A stretch of DNA of 41,704 nt from Paraglomus occultum (GCA_910592205.1 CAJVPJ010000131.1:1-41704), one strand, 5' to 3'; positions 11,931 through 24,904 are shown, numbered from the stretch's first letter. Notes: generated from the letters alone by a model not told the origin. Numbers and translations: made by a program.

Positions 11931-13511
11931 TTACTATTTAGAACGCTATTTATTGTAACTTGGTTAACGCTTCGCTCTTGTAAACGCACAATTAAGCTTT
12001 ACGATCACTCTTCTGACTGCATTTTCTTTGTAGTTCCTCTGTTTCAGCTTCATGCTGATAAAATTCTCTCAAAATTCTCTCATTATGTGGGACGTTCAAT
12101 AAGTTTTGCCGCGGGCCCTGCATTTTACAGGCTGACAATCTTCAAAATGGAGAGCTATATTGTCGTAAATAACTTATGCTGATTCACTAAGGTTTTCATT
12201 GCAATCTCGGTATAAAGAGAACCTCCGGTTATACTGGTTATACCGTCAAGGTGCCACTCGTGTTCATGCGTCTCTTGTGTGTCATCCTACCTATTTAGTA
12301 ACATGTATTTTGCCAAACTAGCAATAGACGGTAGAGGAAGTACCATGTTTAGTATACAAGGCCATTATTATTATTAGAATGGAATTGTCTTTAGCATATT
12401 AAATAGAAAAGAAAATTGCTATTTTTTCTAGATTTTGTAATTTAAACGTCACCAAATCTGGTAAGGGATTGTTCCTAATTTTCGTTACATAAATTGGATA
12501 CCCAAGTCAATTTGGAAGGGACGGATTAGTCTTATTACTACTACTAACATACTATCCATGTGATTTTAGAGCATCCCAAATTGGGATTCGTAAAAATTTG
12601 TCCCGATATGGGTACACTATAACCACATATCACGTCACTGCACGATCTGGATGGGTAGTCATGATACGCAGCATATCAGTTCTGACAGGTTCGGAATTGC
12701 CGAACATGCATAACATGTTACGCATGTTACACATAATGTCAAAGACATCAAGGCTTATGCAGAAAGTTCTGATGAGAAACGGACGATCGTGCAATTTCGC
12801 AGGCAGGTTTTCTGCGCCCCAACGCTGCGGGAATTTTCGAATGCCAAGAAATGCGTAGTAATCGCATTATGACAGGTCTTTTCTTGGTGCAAAACAGCAA
12901 TCGCTTTGTCCGTTTATGGCTAACGATAACCCGAATTGTACAGAGTTTATCCGTCCGCGGGTTGATAATACCCCATTTGTACAGGTAGTGTTTGTTTCAT
13001 TTCGAGAATTGAGATAATAATAATGAAATGCACAGACTGTCAATATATTAGAGACGAGAATAAACTTCGAAATATCGCAAATCAGAGGTTATTAAGTTAC
13101 ATACTCCTTGCATATATAACAGAATCTTTCATATGACATTCACATACAAATATACCGACAATAAACGAAATTTTCGAGTCAATTTCCGCAGCAGTTTTAT
13201 TTTATGCATATCCAACTGACAAAGAAACTTACCACGTTGTAAAAAGATCACACTGTATTACAAAAAGTTTACTTGTTTGTTTATATTTAAGAGATTGAAT
13301 TCTATTCGATCTGTACCAGGCTACTCAGATTAAATTCCACGATAATGTTCTCTGCTGAGTAGCAGCGACAATAGTTCTTATTTGCATATTTCGTGTTAAA
13401 TCTCGCAACTTTGCGCGGTTAACTTATATAAGTTCTTTTCAATAATAATATAATAATAAATTATTACTATTTCAATATACGTTCTAAAAGTTACCTGGTT
13501 GAAATAGAATT
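11931..13511. other. Intergenic, upstream of the ABC transporter
   Basis: No supportable gene. TATATAAG at 13425-13432, about 80 nt before the ABC start codon, is a candidate TATA element. The frame at 12598-12858 starts with TTG and has no family features. A sequence at about 12087-12120 (gggacgttcaataagttttg) resembles mariner-type ends, but no partner end was found. Confidence 0.4.
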
Positions 13512-16500
13512 ATGTCATCTCAGAGAGAAGAAATTATAGAAGAGTATGTTGAAGAAGTCGTTGAGGAGGTAGTCTTTGAGGATAAGATTGTTGAGAAGAA
13601 GGCTGAGGAAAAGGCCGTTGAGGAAAAAATTGAAGAGAAGATTGTTGAAGAAAACGTCACTGAGGAAAAGGTCTCCGAGGGAAAGATTTTTGAGGAAAAG
13701 GTTGTTGAGAAAAAAGAGTCCAACGAGAAAGAGAGTAATGGGGATGAAGAAAAGGTTGTAGCAGAAGAAATTATTCGAAAAAAGAGCGCTGAAGAAAAGG
13801 CAACCGCCGAGGAGAAAAGCGACACGTCCGGAGAGACAACAGTAGACCAATTACTAAAACCGTCAGTCCCAAAGCAAGAGATCGACTACTCACTGGTAGA
13901 TGAACCGCCGGCCAAATTGAAGGAAGAGGAAAGGAAATATGTTGAAACGGATGCCAAACCAAAAATTTCATTCATTGATCTATATAGATTCGCCTCGCCT
14001 CTAGACTGTCTACTTATCTTCCTGGGAACAATAGGAGCTGCAGCTAATGGCACAGGTCTGCCACTCATGACGATCGTCTTCGCCGGTATTCTTCAGGCGC
14101 TTACTGACTATCAAGCGCATATCACTAGCGCTGATCAGTTGAGCGAGGCAGTCCGCAAGAATGTCATTCTCTTTTTAATACTTGGGTATGTGTTCTCATT
14201 TGTATTGGTGTGAGAGAAAAAACATTCGGGATGCTAACTTTTTTAATTGATATCACGTGATAGAGCGTCCATCTTTGTTGTTTCATATCTCCAGATGACT
14301 TGTTGGATGACTGCAGGAGAGAACATTACTGGGGTAAGTTGATAAACAGTGATTTATCATTATTTAATAAATGTGATACGTGGGAAGCCAGACTAAAGAC
14401 AATTCATTTTGCAGCGTCTTCGACAGAAATACTTCTCCGCTGTCTTACGTCAAGACATCGCCTATTTTGATAGTACAATCACAACAGGAGATGTTACATC
14501 GCGTATATCATCAGATATCTCCATTTTCCAAGAGGGTATTTCCGAAAAAGTCGGCCTAAGTATCCAATACATTGTCACGTTCATCACCGGTTTTATTATT
14601 GGCTACATTAAAGTAAGCGTTTATTATAACAAATCGCTATTGAAGCATAAACGCATCAACCTTATTAATGTAAATAATTCATTCAGGGATGGAGACTCGC
14701 CCTTGTACTTACTTCTGTAATCCCACTTCTTGCCATGGGTGCTGCTAGTCTTGGTAAAGCGTTACAATCTTCGACCGCTAAAAGTCAGGATGCATATGCG
14801 GAAGCAGGTTCAATTGCAGAACAGACAATCTCTGGGATCAAAACTATAGCATCCTTCGGTGGACAGAACAATGCAATTGAGCGATATACCGAAAAACTTG
14901 AAATGGCTTATCGTACTGGCAAAAAGAAGGCTTTCATTAGTGGTGTCGGTCTGGGTTGCATCTTCTTCATTATGTTCTCTGCATATGGGCTTGCTTTCTG
15001 GTACGGAAGTAGATTGGTGTTGAAAAAGGAGCAAACAATTGGCCAGGTGTTAAACACATTCTTTGCTTTGATTATTGGCGGTAAGTCGGTCTTTCTAACA
15101 CCCATATTTCGGAACAAGAAACGCAATGTGAATTCCTGTCCGTTTTGCTAAATTATACCCAATACTTCTAGCATTCTCGATTGGCCAAGCAGCGCCCGGC
15201 TTTAGCGCTATAACCAATGGTATGGGGGCAGCGTCTACGTTGTATGCAGTTATCGATCGTGTTCCATCAATCGACTCGTCATCCCCCAACGGCAAGAAGC
15301 TTGTCAAATCCGCCCTTAAAGGACGAATCGAATTCAAAAATGTCAATTTTCATTATGCCAGTCGACCCGACGTACCTGTTTTGAAAAATTTCAGTTTAAT
15401 CGTTGAACCAGGTCAGACTGTAGCACTAGTTGGAAGCTCTGGCAGTGGAAAGAGTACCGTTGTTAGCTTGTTGGAAAGATTCTATGATCCTGTTGACGGA
15501 TCTGTGTGTTTAGACGGAGAGGATTTGAGAAATATTAATATCCAGTCGCTTAGATCTCGAATTGGTCTTGTTAGCCAAGAACCCGTATTATTTCCAACTA
15601 CTATTCGAAAGAATATCAAATGGGGTAGTACACCCGGCGAAAAGAAACCTACTATGGAGGAAATTATTGCGGTGTGTAAGAAATCTAATGCTCATGACTT
15701 TGTTGAAAAATTGCCTAAGAAGTATGAGACGCTTGTTGGAGAGGGAGGTGCACTGCTCTCTGGCGGACAGAAACAAAGGTATTATGCGAATCATTGTAAC
15801 ATGCTGTTTTGCGTGATGACGTTTTCAACTTACGCCTAACAATTCGTTATATGTGGGCTGTTATTTTCTTGCAGAATCGCGATTGCACGGGCTTTGATTA
15901 AGGACCCCACAATCCTCCTTCTAGATGAAGCCACGTCTGCTCTCGATGCTGACACCGAACGCATAGTGCAACAGGCACTTGATGCAGCTGCAGCTGGTCG
16001 TACAACTATTGTCGTTGCTCACCGTATTTCTACTATCAAGGATGCTGATAAAATAGTTGTTATGTACAAAGGAGAGATTGTCGAGGTCGGTCGTCATGAT
16101 GAATTAATAGCTAAACAGGGAAGATATTATCGCCTCGTAAAGGACCAAGAACTCCAAACGCATAAAAAAGATAAAACTGAACTTGAGGAAGAGGAGGAAT
16201 CTGAAAGCAGCACTGCTGGTGATATTTCCGTTACCATTGAAGAAAAGCCAGCCGCGATTAGACGAATGTCGACAAAAGGTTCTCTTTTCCGAACAAAGAC
16301 CGACGAAGAAATTATTGCGGAAGAGGCAGAAAGGAAGAAAAAGCTTAAAACACCTTTCAGGAGAATAGCTCAAGTGAACAGGCCTGAACTCGTCTATATA
16401 ATTCTCGGCGTCATCGGTGCTATGTTCCAAGGCGCACAGATGCCATTATATGCTGTGATATTTACCCACGTCTTGAAAGCTTTTGCACAGACTGACGAAA

Positions 16501-18131
16501 ACAAATTTAAACACGATACTAGTTTCTGGGCGGGAATGTTCGTAGTCCTTGCCAGCGTCTGCTTAATCGGCTGCTCATTACAGATCGGTTTCTTTTCACT
16601 GTCTGGTGAAAGACTGACTAAACGATTGCGTCAAATGGCTTTTGTAGCGATTGTCAGACAGGAAATGGCATTCTTCGACGAGGAGAAGCACGGAACGGGT
16701 ATTTTGACATCAAAACTGGCTGTTGATGCCACTGAAGTACAGGGGTTGGCCGGCTCGTTGATGGGCACAATCATTCAGACTATTACGACTATTACGATTG
16801 GTTTAGGGCTTGCGTTTGGATACGGATGGAAGTTAACACTTGTTGTCATAGCAGCAATGCCAATTGCTGGCCTTGCATCGTCTCTTCAGCTGAAGACATT
16901 AGCTGGTTTTGGTGCTCGTACTCGGGCGGCCTATGAAGACTCCGGTCAAATAGTTCAACAGGCGGTTTCCAATATTCGTACAATTGCATCTTTGACACGT
17001 GAGAACACTTTCAAGTCTGCATATACAAAAGCGCTCGAAGAGCCTCATAAGACTGCAATTAGAGGATTCGCTTTATCAGCAATAGGCTTTGGTGTTGCTC
17101 AGGGATTCTTATTCTTCATTTGGTCTCTTGCGTTCTGGTATGGCACGAAACTCGTTGTCAACGGTGAATATACGGTGTTTAATATGATGAATGTATTGTT
17201 TGCCGTTATATTTTCGGCTATCGGACTTGGTCAGATCAGCAATTTCGCACCAAATGTTGCCAAAGCAAAGCTCGCTGCTATATCTATCTTTGAACTTGTT
17301 GATCGTAAATCAGCCATTGATCCGACCGACAACGAGGGTAAAGACCGTCCAGCGCCTGTTACTGGCGATGCTAAGATAGAGAAAGCACATTTCAGGTATC
17401 CGGCTCGACCGGATGTTGAGGTGCTTCGTGGACTTGATATGTCAGCTCTTGCCGGAAAGACTGTTGCTTTATGCGGAAGTTCAGGAAGTGGAAAAAGCAC
17501 GGTTGTATCGTTACTGTTACGGTTTTATGACGTTAACTCGGGCAAAGTTTCTGTTGAGAATGTAGATATCAAAGACTGGAGTGTCGAGTATCTGCGATCA
17601 CACATGGCACTCGTCGGTCAAGAACCAGTTTTGTTCGACTTGAGCATTGGCGAGAATATTGCTTTAGCCAAACCTGAATGCACGCAAGAAGAAATTGAAG
17701 CTTCAGCTAAATCTGCTAACATCCATAGGTTTATCGAAACTCTGCCTGATAAATACAATACACGTGTTGGTGAAAAAGGTGCACAGCTAAGTGGGGGACA
17801 GAAACAACGCGTTGCCATAGCGCGTGCTCTTATTCGAAATCCCAAGCTGCTTCTGCTCGATGAGGCCACATCTGCTCTTGACGGCGAGGCAGAGAAAGTA
17901 GTGCAGGCAGCTTTAGATTATGCTTCACAAAATCGAACTACCGTGACTATTGCACACCGATTATCGACCATTCAAAATGCTGATCTTATTCTTGTTGTTA
18001 AGGATGGTGTTGTTGTAGAAAGAGGCAAACATCTTGATTTGATTAGCAAAGGAGGTATTTATGCCAAGTTAGTGAGTAAACAGTTGCTTTTATCCAAGAC
18101 GAACAAAGAGATAGTAATAGTTGATAATTAG
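13512..18131 (+). CDS. Full-size ABCB (P-glycoprotein-type) ABC transporter, 1399 aa
   Basis: ATP-driven efflux pump of the ABCB/multidrug family, expected in the plasma membrane or an internal membrane. Exons: 13512-14185, 14264-14333, 14415-14612, 14687-15080, 15172-15778 and 15875-18131; phases close and total 1400 codons. Order: TMD1, NBD1, linker, TMD2, NBD2. NBD1 has Walker A GSSGSGKST (about residue 532), signature LSGGQKQR (about 645), Walker B ILLLDEATSALD and H-loop VAHRIST. NBD2 repeats all of these (GSSGSGKST about 1181, LSGGQKQR about 1286, LLLLDEATSALD, IAHRLST), so both ATP sites look competent. Intron 1 has a GCTAAC branch site at 14233. Odd feature: a ~130-residue N-terminal tail of repeated Glu/Lys units (EEKIVEE-like) precedes the first membrane span. 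The substrate cannot be read from sequence. The DNA encoding the tail also leaves long open frames on the other strand; those are shadows. Confidence 0.95.
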
Positions 18132-19207
18132 ATTGTTTTAAAAGGGACAATGTTTGACAAACATATGGGCTCATATAATAGCACATGTAAAAGGAGTCGT
18201 TTAATTGTGTTGGAAACAGCATTTGTTAAAAGAAGATACCTATAAAATAGAACTATTTAGCCTTTTCCTTTTAAAATGTGTGTTTTTAATTAATTAAATA
18301 ATAATGATGTTAAAAATTTTAAAAAGGACCGAAATCGTCTTGTTACCGAAAATAAAATGAACAAGTTTGTAACCTTTCCTAAAGAACTATGCTTAAGGAA
18401 ATAATTACAATTTAAAAGTTCATATGAGCATAATTCGGTCAGACCTGTAACATAGCTTAACAATAGTCTTTCCGTAACACATGAAGAATTTACGCCTTTT
18501 GTGTCGGCTCATTTATTAAAAGGAGTCTTTATCAACAGCCTCGTCACAGAATTTTATTCTCAAGTATAAACGCGGAACTCTAGACCATATTGTTTATTTA
18601 AAATCTAGGGTGGTAACTATCTTAAAGGAACTATCTGAAAACCCCGGTTTTCATTATAAACTTTTTGTCCTAACTAATATGAATTCTCACTTATTGTACC
18701 CGAAATATTCGGCATATCAAATGTCTACGCGCGCTTGATTCCAGTAACATTAAATGCGAAAATAAATTATTTATTACAGTTAATTCAGTAACAAGAATGT
18801 TCCCGCCTCAAAAATGGTTATCCTCTTTGTCTATCATCAAAAATTGGCAAGAATAATTATATTAACTGTTCAGCGATTATTAACGACCAGCCGCAAAAAC
18901 TGTGAAAATAGAAATGTGAGTGTGAGAAATAAGACGAAACAATCAACGGTCCGACGGAATGGTGCTGCTGCAAACCCGAAGCTGATGCAAAATGAATAAT
19001 AACGTTCTAATAATTTGAAACAAGTTTTCGGGAACCTATACACACAATCCCCATACTTGTGACTGCGAGAAATATTTTTCGGATTTCTCACGCACAACAT
19101 TATCTTATTTTTTAGAGACCAGATACTGTCCAAAAATGCAGGACAATTTGCTTTGAACGTCAGTATATAATTTGTGAAGTCTTGCTTCTAACAAAGTACA
19201 AATTTTG
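18132..19207. other. Intergenic between convergent genes
   Basis: 3' flanks of the ABC transporter (plus) and the penta-EF-hand gene (minus). AT-rich with no supportable gene. Short ORFs at 18814-18999 and 18870-19133 overlap on opposite strands and show no features. Confidence 0.5.
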
Positions 19208-20636
<1,429 letters not shown>

Positions 20637-20730
20637 TACTACCGAAATGAAAGACAGAAAATTGAATTCGATCGTTTTACCATATTTATTTAATCACATG
20701 ACTGTCTTAAACAAAGAACTAGTACTAATA

Positions 20731-21070
20731 CTAAGCACAGATCATCGTGATTGTCGTGACATTACTGTTTTTAGGAGCCCCATTTTCTGTTAAATACGCC
20801 AAATGTTGGACAGCTTGTGCGCCACCCGGAATTTTCTGTTGATATTCTAATACACAGCAGAGCCTGATTTAATTTTTAACATAAATTTTTCACTCCGCTT
20901 TAAAGGTAAAATCGAAACAGTTAAACTGCGAACTATCCGATAGTGTCAAATTTAATCGTGCGATCCTACAGGTTATTTAAAACTTTCTGTTCGCTTCTTG
21001 TGGCACAATTGTAGGCGTAATTGCTATAGATATTATCAGGTGGTTTTTTGCACCAAAAATAGCAGCCTTT
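20731..21070 (-). CDS. 3' exons of an unidentified spliced gene
   Basis: Two minus-strand exons, 20970-21070 and 20731-20863, join in phase (donor gtagga, acceptor aaatcag). They give 77 codons ending in TAG: KGCYFWCKKPPDNIYSNYAY..., then LLCCVLEYQQKIPGGAQAVQ, then HLAYLTENGAPKNSNVTTIT.... The first has a strong acceptor (cttttgcag after a pyrimidine-rich stretch). The 5' exon is not resolved; a 39-nt piece ending at 21181 fits by phase. The tail faintly recalls PP2C C-termini (small-residue helix, then a G.xxN.T.I strand), but that is weak. It lies upstream of the penta-EF-hand gene on the same strand. It could instead be a small complete protein or a remnant; the opposite strand also has short open stretches here. 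Confidence 0.35.
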
Positions 21071-21435
21071 CTGCAAAAGATATATCCTCAAAGAAGAAGA
21101 GAGGATTCTAGATGAATTTTTAATATTAATATAATTTGCGTCCGATAGATTATTGGTTACCTATTTGTAATTAGGATTACAATCTGTACCAGACGAGACA
21201 GCCAGGTGACGCAGCGAATCTAAAAGTGTGTTTTATAAATCAACGATTTATTGTTTTCAAAATTTTTCTTCTAGTGTAAGTCAACGTCATCGTTATGATG
21301 TTACCATCTGCAATGCCAATCATTCATTGCACGAGACGTTACGTATACCGATAAAGTATGCTCGAAATAGGAACGATAGAGACATCAAGTCAAGTACGAT
21401 GTAACATCAACAACCCATTATTATTATTCAATTCT

Positions 21436-21541
21436 GTTCCGTTCCGTTCCGTTCCAATTTGTGCCGATCCCCGATTGGTGGATTAAAATCACATGATGGA
21501 AACAAATGGAAACAGGTGGGAACAGTTCCTATCTGTTCCCA
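21436..21541. repeat. Four GTTCC repeats followed by GGAAAC/GGGAAC repeats
   Basis: gttcc occurs four times in tandem at 21436-21455. Downstream come ggaaacaaat, ggaaacaggt and gggaacagttcc at 21498-21529, which include the exact palindrome ggaacagttcc (21519-21529), then another tgttccc. The two halves are partly complementary and could form a hairpin or mark the end of a repeat element. Confidence 0.55.
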
Positions 21542-21707
21542 TCCTCATCCCACACACGTTTCATTAATAAGCGTAAAAAATAAAAGGTTATGTTGCGCAA
21601 AAGGGTTCTAATGGCTTTCAGAAATATATTTTTTTTTGTAAAGAATAACACTTGAAATCTTGGAGTGAAAAGAAAAACAACGGAACGTGGAAACGCGAAA
21701 TTTATCC

Positions 21708-22122
21708 TCAATTCTCACGGATTTTGATTGGTTGATACAATTTTGCAACCACCCGAAGCTTCATTTGTAGAATAAGGTATTCTCTATCTAGTATTGATAA
21801 TGGCGAAAAAGAAGGTTTCGAATGAATATGTATTTTCAATAGCTTTATCAATAGATGCTTTAGATTATCGGATAATTCTTCTTTCAATGAAACGCAAGTA
21901 AAACCCGTGCTGGCATTGACATATAGATCCATAGTTGACCGTATTACCTTGGGAGTTTACACATTTGTGATTGCATGTATGCTTGCAATTTATTGACAAG
22001 TTCCTGTAAGCTGTACGCGTAGAAATGCAAGCGTGATATTACAATGGTAGTAGACGCATCTCCCACTTCAACTATGTGATGTTTACCATAATGATACATC
22101 TTCAGCATCAGACTATAATACT
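21708..22122 (-). CDS. Possible two-exon gene, unidentified
   Basis: Starting at ATG 22122, the minus strand reads MLKMYHYGKHHIVEVGDAST, then TIVISRLHFYAYSLQELVNK and LQAYMQSQMCKLP. A donor gtaatac (21947) and acceptor tgccag (21910) would remove only 38 nt and continue in frame as STGFTCVSLKEELSDNLKHL... to a TGA at 21708. Both parts have protein-like composition, but the intron is shorter than the others in the window and no family was recognised. It lies next to the divergent CDC73 gene. Alternatives are two chance ORFs or a decayed gene. Confidence 0.3.
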
Positions 22123-22369
22123 TAATATAACCAATTGATAGAAAGAGCACATACTAGTTCCATTACTATTTGTATCATCATTAAGATATCGGGGTTATTA
22201 ATATGTGAAGGTTTATTGGCGTCTACGATGACAGTTAACCGGCGTGCTCATCCAATATTTTAATATTCAACCAATAAAATCTTGCGGCACCCAAGAACAT
22301 ATCGCGCGCTTTTTGACGCTTTGTATTATTTTCTCTCAGAATCCAACTATCCACTGGGTATTCATAACA

Positions 22370-23632
22370 ATGACAGATAAACTGGACTTTGATCCTCTCA
22401 CGCTCATGAGAGACGCATTCCTTGGAAAGAAACAAATACTCCTTCTTAGTAGTGACCAACAACAACTTGATCCAGACAAATCCGACGACTGGAAACGCCT
22501 TCACCATCTGTCCATCGATCGACACTCAATACCTAAAGATTACAAAACCTCCTTCAAAAAAGAAAAGTCGGGTCCGGCATACACTATTGCTATATTATAT
22601 TACACTTACGTAAAACGAAACAATCAATATTCATCTTACCTCAAAGAATGCAGCTCACTTGGCTTCGACAATCCTCTTTCGTACATGGATCGCAAATCAT
22701 GGCTAGACTTTGTAAACGGAACAGTTACGACGCTTTCCATAACGAAAGAGACATCGCCGCCTTCATCAACGAAAGTCGTGGAAGATAATAAGCAGAAAAA
22801 ACCAGAAGCAGAATCGTCACTGAAAAATTATAAACGACCTCCATCTTCGCCTACGCACGATCCCGAAGACGAGAATTCAAAAAGACGAAAGATATTTCAA
22901 AAGAACCTAAAATATCTCGAAACAGAGATATATCCATATGAAATAACAGATGGCCAATACGAATTTATGCACGCAAACAAACCGATAGCACATCTTGTAC
23001 TTCCTTTCTTAGAAGAGCTCGCGCAGTCCAAGGGTGCCTCGCAAGTGTTTGTTGGTAGCATAGCAGCAAAACTACAAAAATCCAAGGGCAAGGATCTCTC
23101 TCATCGGCCACGCGAACGAACGCATAAATCGTCCCGATCTTATCGTCGTTCTACTGGTCGACCGATTATCATTGTTCCTGCACTTCCGACATCCCTTCTA
23201 AACATTTGGAATATTCGACAATTACTAGAAGAAAAACAGTTTATTGATAGTGTTACAGCAAGACAAGAGGCTGTGGAGGACGTTGCACCGGAGAAGATAG
23301 GTATAGTGCACGAGGGACGAACATATGAGGTGGTTGATAGGCCGGAACAGTTTGGGCCGGAAGATTGGGATCGGGTGATATGTGTCATTTGTAGCGGACA
23401 CGAATGGCAATTTAGAAATTGGAAGTGGGAATCGCCAGATGAATTGTTTCAGCACGTTAGGGGTATTTACTTCAAATGGAGCCATGAGGCTTTGAAGGAC
23501 GAGATAAAGGCCTGGAGAGTTATAACTGTTGATGTAAGTATATTTGGAGAGGTAATCGTAAGAGAGATTGAAAACTACCAAGCGCAATGTGTGGAGAAGA
23601 ACAAAAGAATGCTCAAGTCAATATCCGTATAG
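22370..23632 (+). CDS. CDC73: Paf1 complex subunit Cdc73 (parafibromin), 420 aa
   Basis: Component of the Paf1 complex, which travels with RNA polymerase II and supports elongation and cotranscriptional histone modification in the nucleus. It is a single exon. I chose ATG 22370 because the following residues (DPLTLMRDAFLGKKQILLLS) fit the family's N-terminal start, whereas the open frame upstream has no ATG and no similarity. The middle is charged and low-complexity (EDENSKRRK, SHRPRERTHKSSRSYRRS). The C-terminal Ras-like domain starts near residue 263 (RPIIIVPALPTSLLNIWNIR) and includes the hallmark RTYEVVDRPEQFGPEDWDRV and WQFRNWKWESPDELFQHVRG segments. The length is close to that of yeast Cdc73 (393 aa). 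Lack of introns contrasts with the neighbouring genes. Confidence 0.93.
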   Translation: MTDKLDFDPLTLMRDAFLGKKQILLLSSDQQQLDPDKSDDWKRLHHLSIDRHSIPKDYKTSFKKEKSGPAYTIAILYYTYVKRNNQYSSYLKECSSLGFDNPLSYMDRKSWLDFVNGTVTTLSITKETSPPSSTKVVEDNKQKKPEAESSLKNYKRPPSSPTHDPEDENSKRRKIFQKNLKYLETEIYPYEITDGQYEFMHANKPIAHLVLPFLEELAQSKGASQVFVGSIAAKLQKSKGKDLSHRPRERTHKSSRSYRRSTGRPIIIVPALPTSLLNIWNIRQLLEEKQFIDSVTARQEAVEDVAPEKIGIVHEGRTYEVVDRPEQFGPEDWDRVICVICSGHEWQFRNWKWESPDELFQHVRGIYFKWSHEALKDEIKAWRVITVDVSIFGEVIVREIENYQAQCVEKNKRMLKSISV

Positions 23633-24235
23633 TTAGAGTTTAACCATGTGACAATGTTTATCGTCTACTTACTAGATACATCGCGATGCTAGACACAAGG
23701 ACTTGGAGGCATACGTAAAATTCTGGAATGCCGTCACATCTTACCTTTAAAAAAAACAACGGTTGCTTCGTTATGAATTAAATGAACACCCCAGTTTGTA
23801 ATATAATAGAAGTTGCATCATCGAGAACATTTTGAAGACATTCACTTTCGGATCAAACTAGTAATACATATAAAATATCTTTTTCAAGACCCTTTGTTAT
23901 GTGTGTGCACATACAAGTGTTAATAAATTTATATAACAGGCCAGAATGGCAAGATCTGAAACTCATGCGATGATTTTGGTATTATTATCAATATACAAAT
24001 AAGTTCAGGTTCAGAATGCAGACTCAACGATTTAACTATAATGTTGTGTGGAAGAGAATATTAATATGTATTATGTATGCGAGTCGCATAGATCACTTGG
24101 AAGAAGATCCCACATCTTTATCATTTGCTCAGTGACGACAAATGACTTTCCTGGTAGCCATCCCAAAATTTTCGCATTGCTTTTAATACAAGGCCTTGTT
24201 GACTTTAAAATCAATTTTTGATGAAAGTTGTAAAA
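23633..24235. other. Intergenic with a possible ORF remnant
   Basis: 3' flank of CDC73. On the minus strand, 24071-24230 reads a protein-like string (KSNAKILGWLPGKSFVVTEQ, then MIKMWDLLPSDLCDSHT) and ends at a stop. It abuts the outer end of repeat copy C and may be a truncated gene. No other feature. Confidence 0.3.
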
Positions 24236-24420
24236 CGGGGCATGCTGCAACAAAACCAGACAAAGTGAACATTATAAAGGGAGGCTATTATGATGTGGCT
24301 GTAAAATTGACCAGGGTGACTGATGACATTTTAATTTTGAAAGTAATAATGGTGCTCATTCGTAACTTATGTATTTTCAGTCTCTTTAATTTCAATTTGA
24401 GCAATTTGACCATTTTGATG
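24236..24420 (+). repeat. Dispersed ~190-bp repeat, copy C
   Basis: It begins GGGGCATGCTGCAACAAAAC and follows copies D and E through CAAAGTGAACATT, GATGTGGCTGTAAAATTGAC, GTGACTGATGACATTTT and GGTGCTCATTCGTAACTTATG. The decayed ORF to its right ends at a stop codon (24367-24369) that lies inside this repeat. Confidence 0.75.
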
Positions 24421-24900
24421 CTCTTTTAAGTGTTGGTTTTCTTCCTTTAACTTAGCGACTTCAGTTTCCAATTCTTTAATCCTTTTCATTTTTTCATTAT
24501 CATCACTTCATTCTCTTTCAATGTTCAGCTCCTCCTTGGCAGTTTTCAATTCATTTTCAAGTTTCTTGGTTTTATTTGCTAAACAAGATTCAATAGTTTG
24601 GGAAGTCCCATCTTCTATGGATGTTCTGAATTTGCCATTTTTTAATAGATTACAATAACAACGATCCTATTTTTTTTGTAGTCTACCACAAAGCTCACAA
24701 TGTGAGACATTATTGTTTTCAAAATCTTTTTTACAATCAGCACAAATAGAGCCAATATCTGCAGTAGAACCATCTTCATGGTATGCCACCAATTCATGAA
24801 TAGCATTATCAAGAACTGGTTCATCACTAATCATGCAGTTATTACAATATGGGACAGATAATTTTGTTCTTTCAAGAATTCTATATTCTAATTTCTTCAT
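24367..24900 (-). pseudogene. Decayed zinc-motif and coiled-coil ORF
   Basis: One minus-strand frame from ATG 24900 runs to a TAA at 24367 but is interrupted by two in-frame stops: a TAG after LCGRLQKK (next to an 8-A run) and a TGA after LNIERE. The N-terminal part has spaced Cys pairs (YCNNC, CADC, CELC, CYC), which suggests a small zinc-binding fold. The rest is a classic coiled coil (KMKRIKELETEVAKLKEENQ). The reading stays protein-like across both stops, so I infer recent nonsense mutations and not chance. An alternative is a short 77-residue protein ending at the first stop. No family name is assigned. Confidence 0.6.
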
Positions 24901-24904
24901 AACT

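Noticed and set aside
12087-12130. Mariner-like end (gggacgttcaataagttttg)
   Set aside because: I found no matching opposite terminus or target duplication, so an element cannot be supported.
12598-12858. 86-codon plus ORF upstream of the ABC transporter
   Set aside because: It starts with TTG, has no similarity I recognise, and no splice link to the ABC first exon.
13515-13850. Two long overlapping minus-strand frames opposite the start of the ABC transporter
   Set aside because: They are mirror images of the Glu/Lys repeat codons (GAA, GAG and AAG read as Ser/Leu/Phe on the other strand) and show no start context or family.
14187-15170. Apparent frameshifts or breaks in the ABC transporter
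   Set aside because: All breaks coincide with GT-AG introns whose phases close; the gene is intact.
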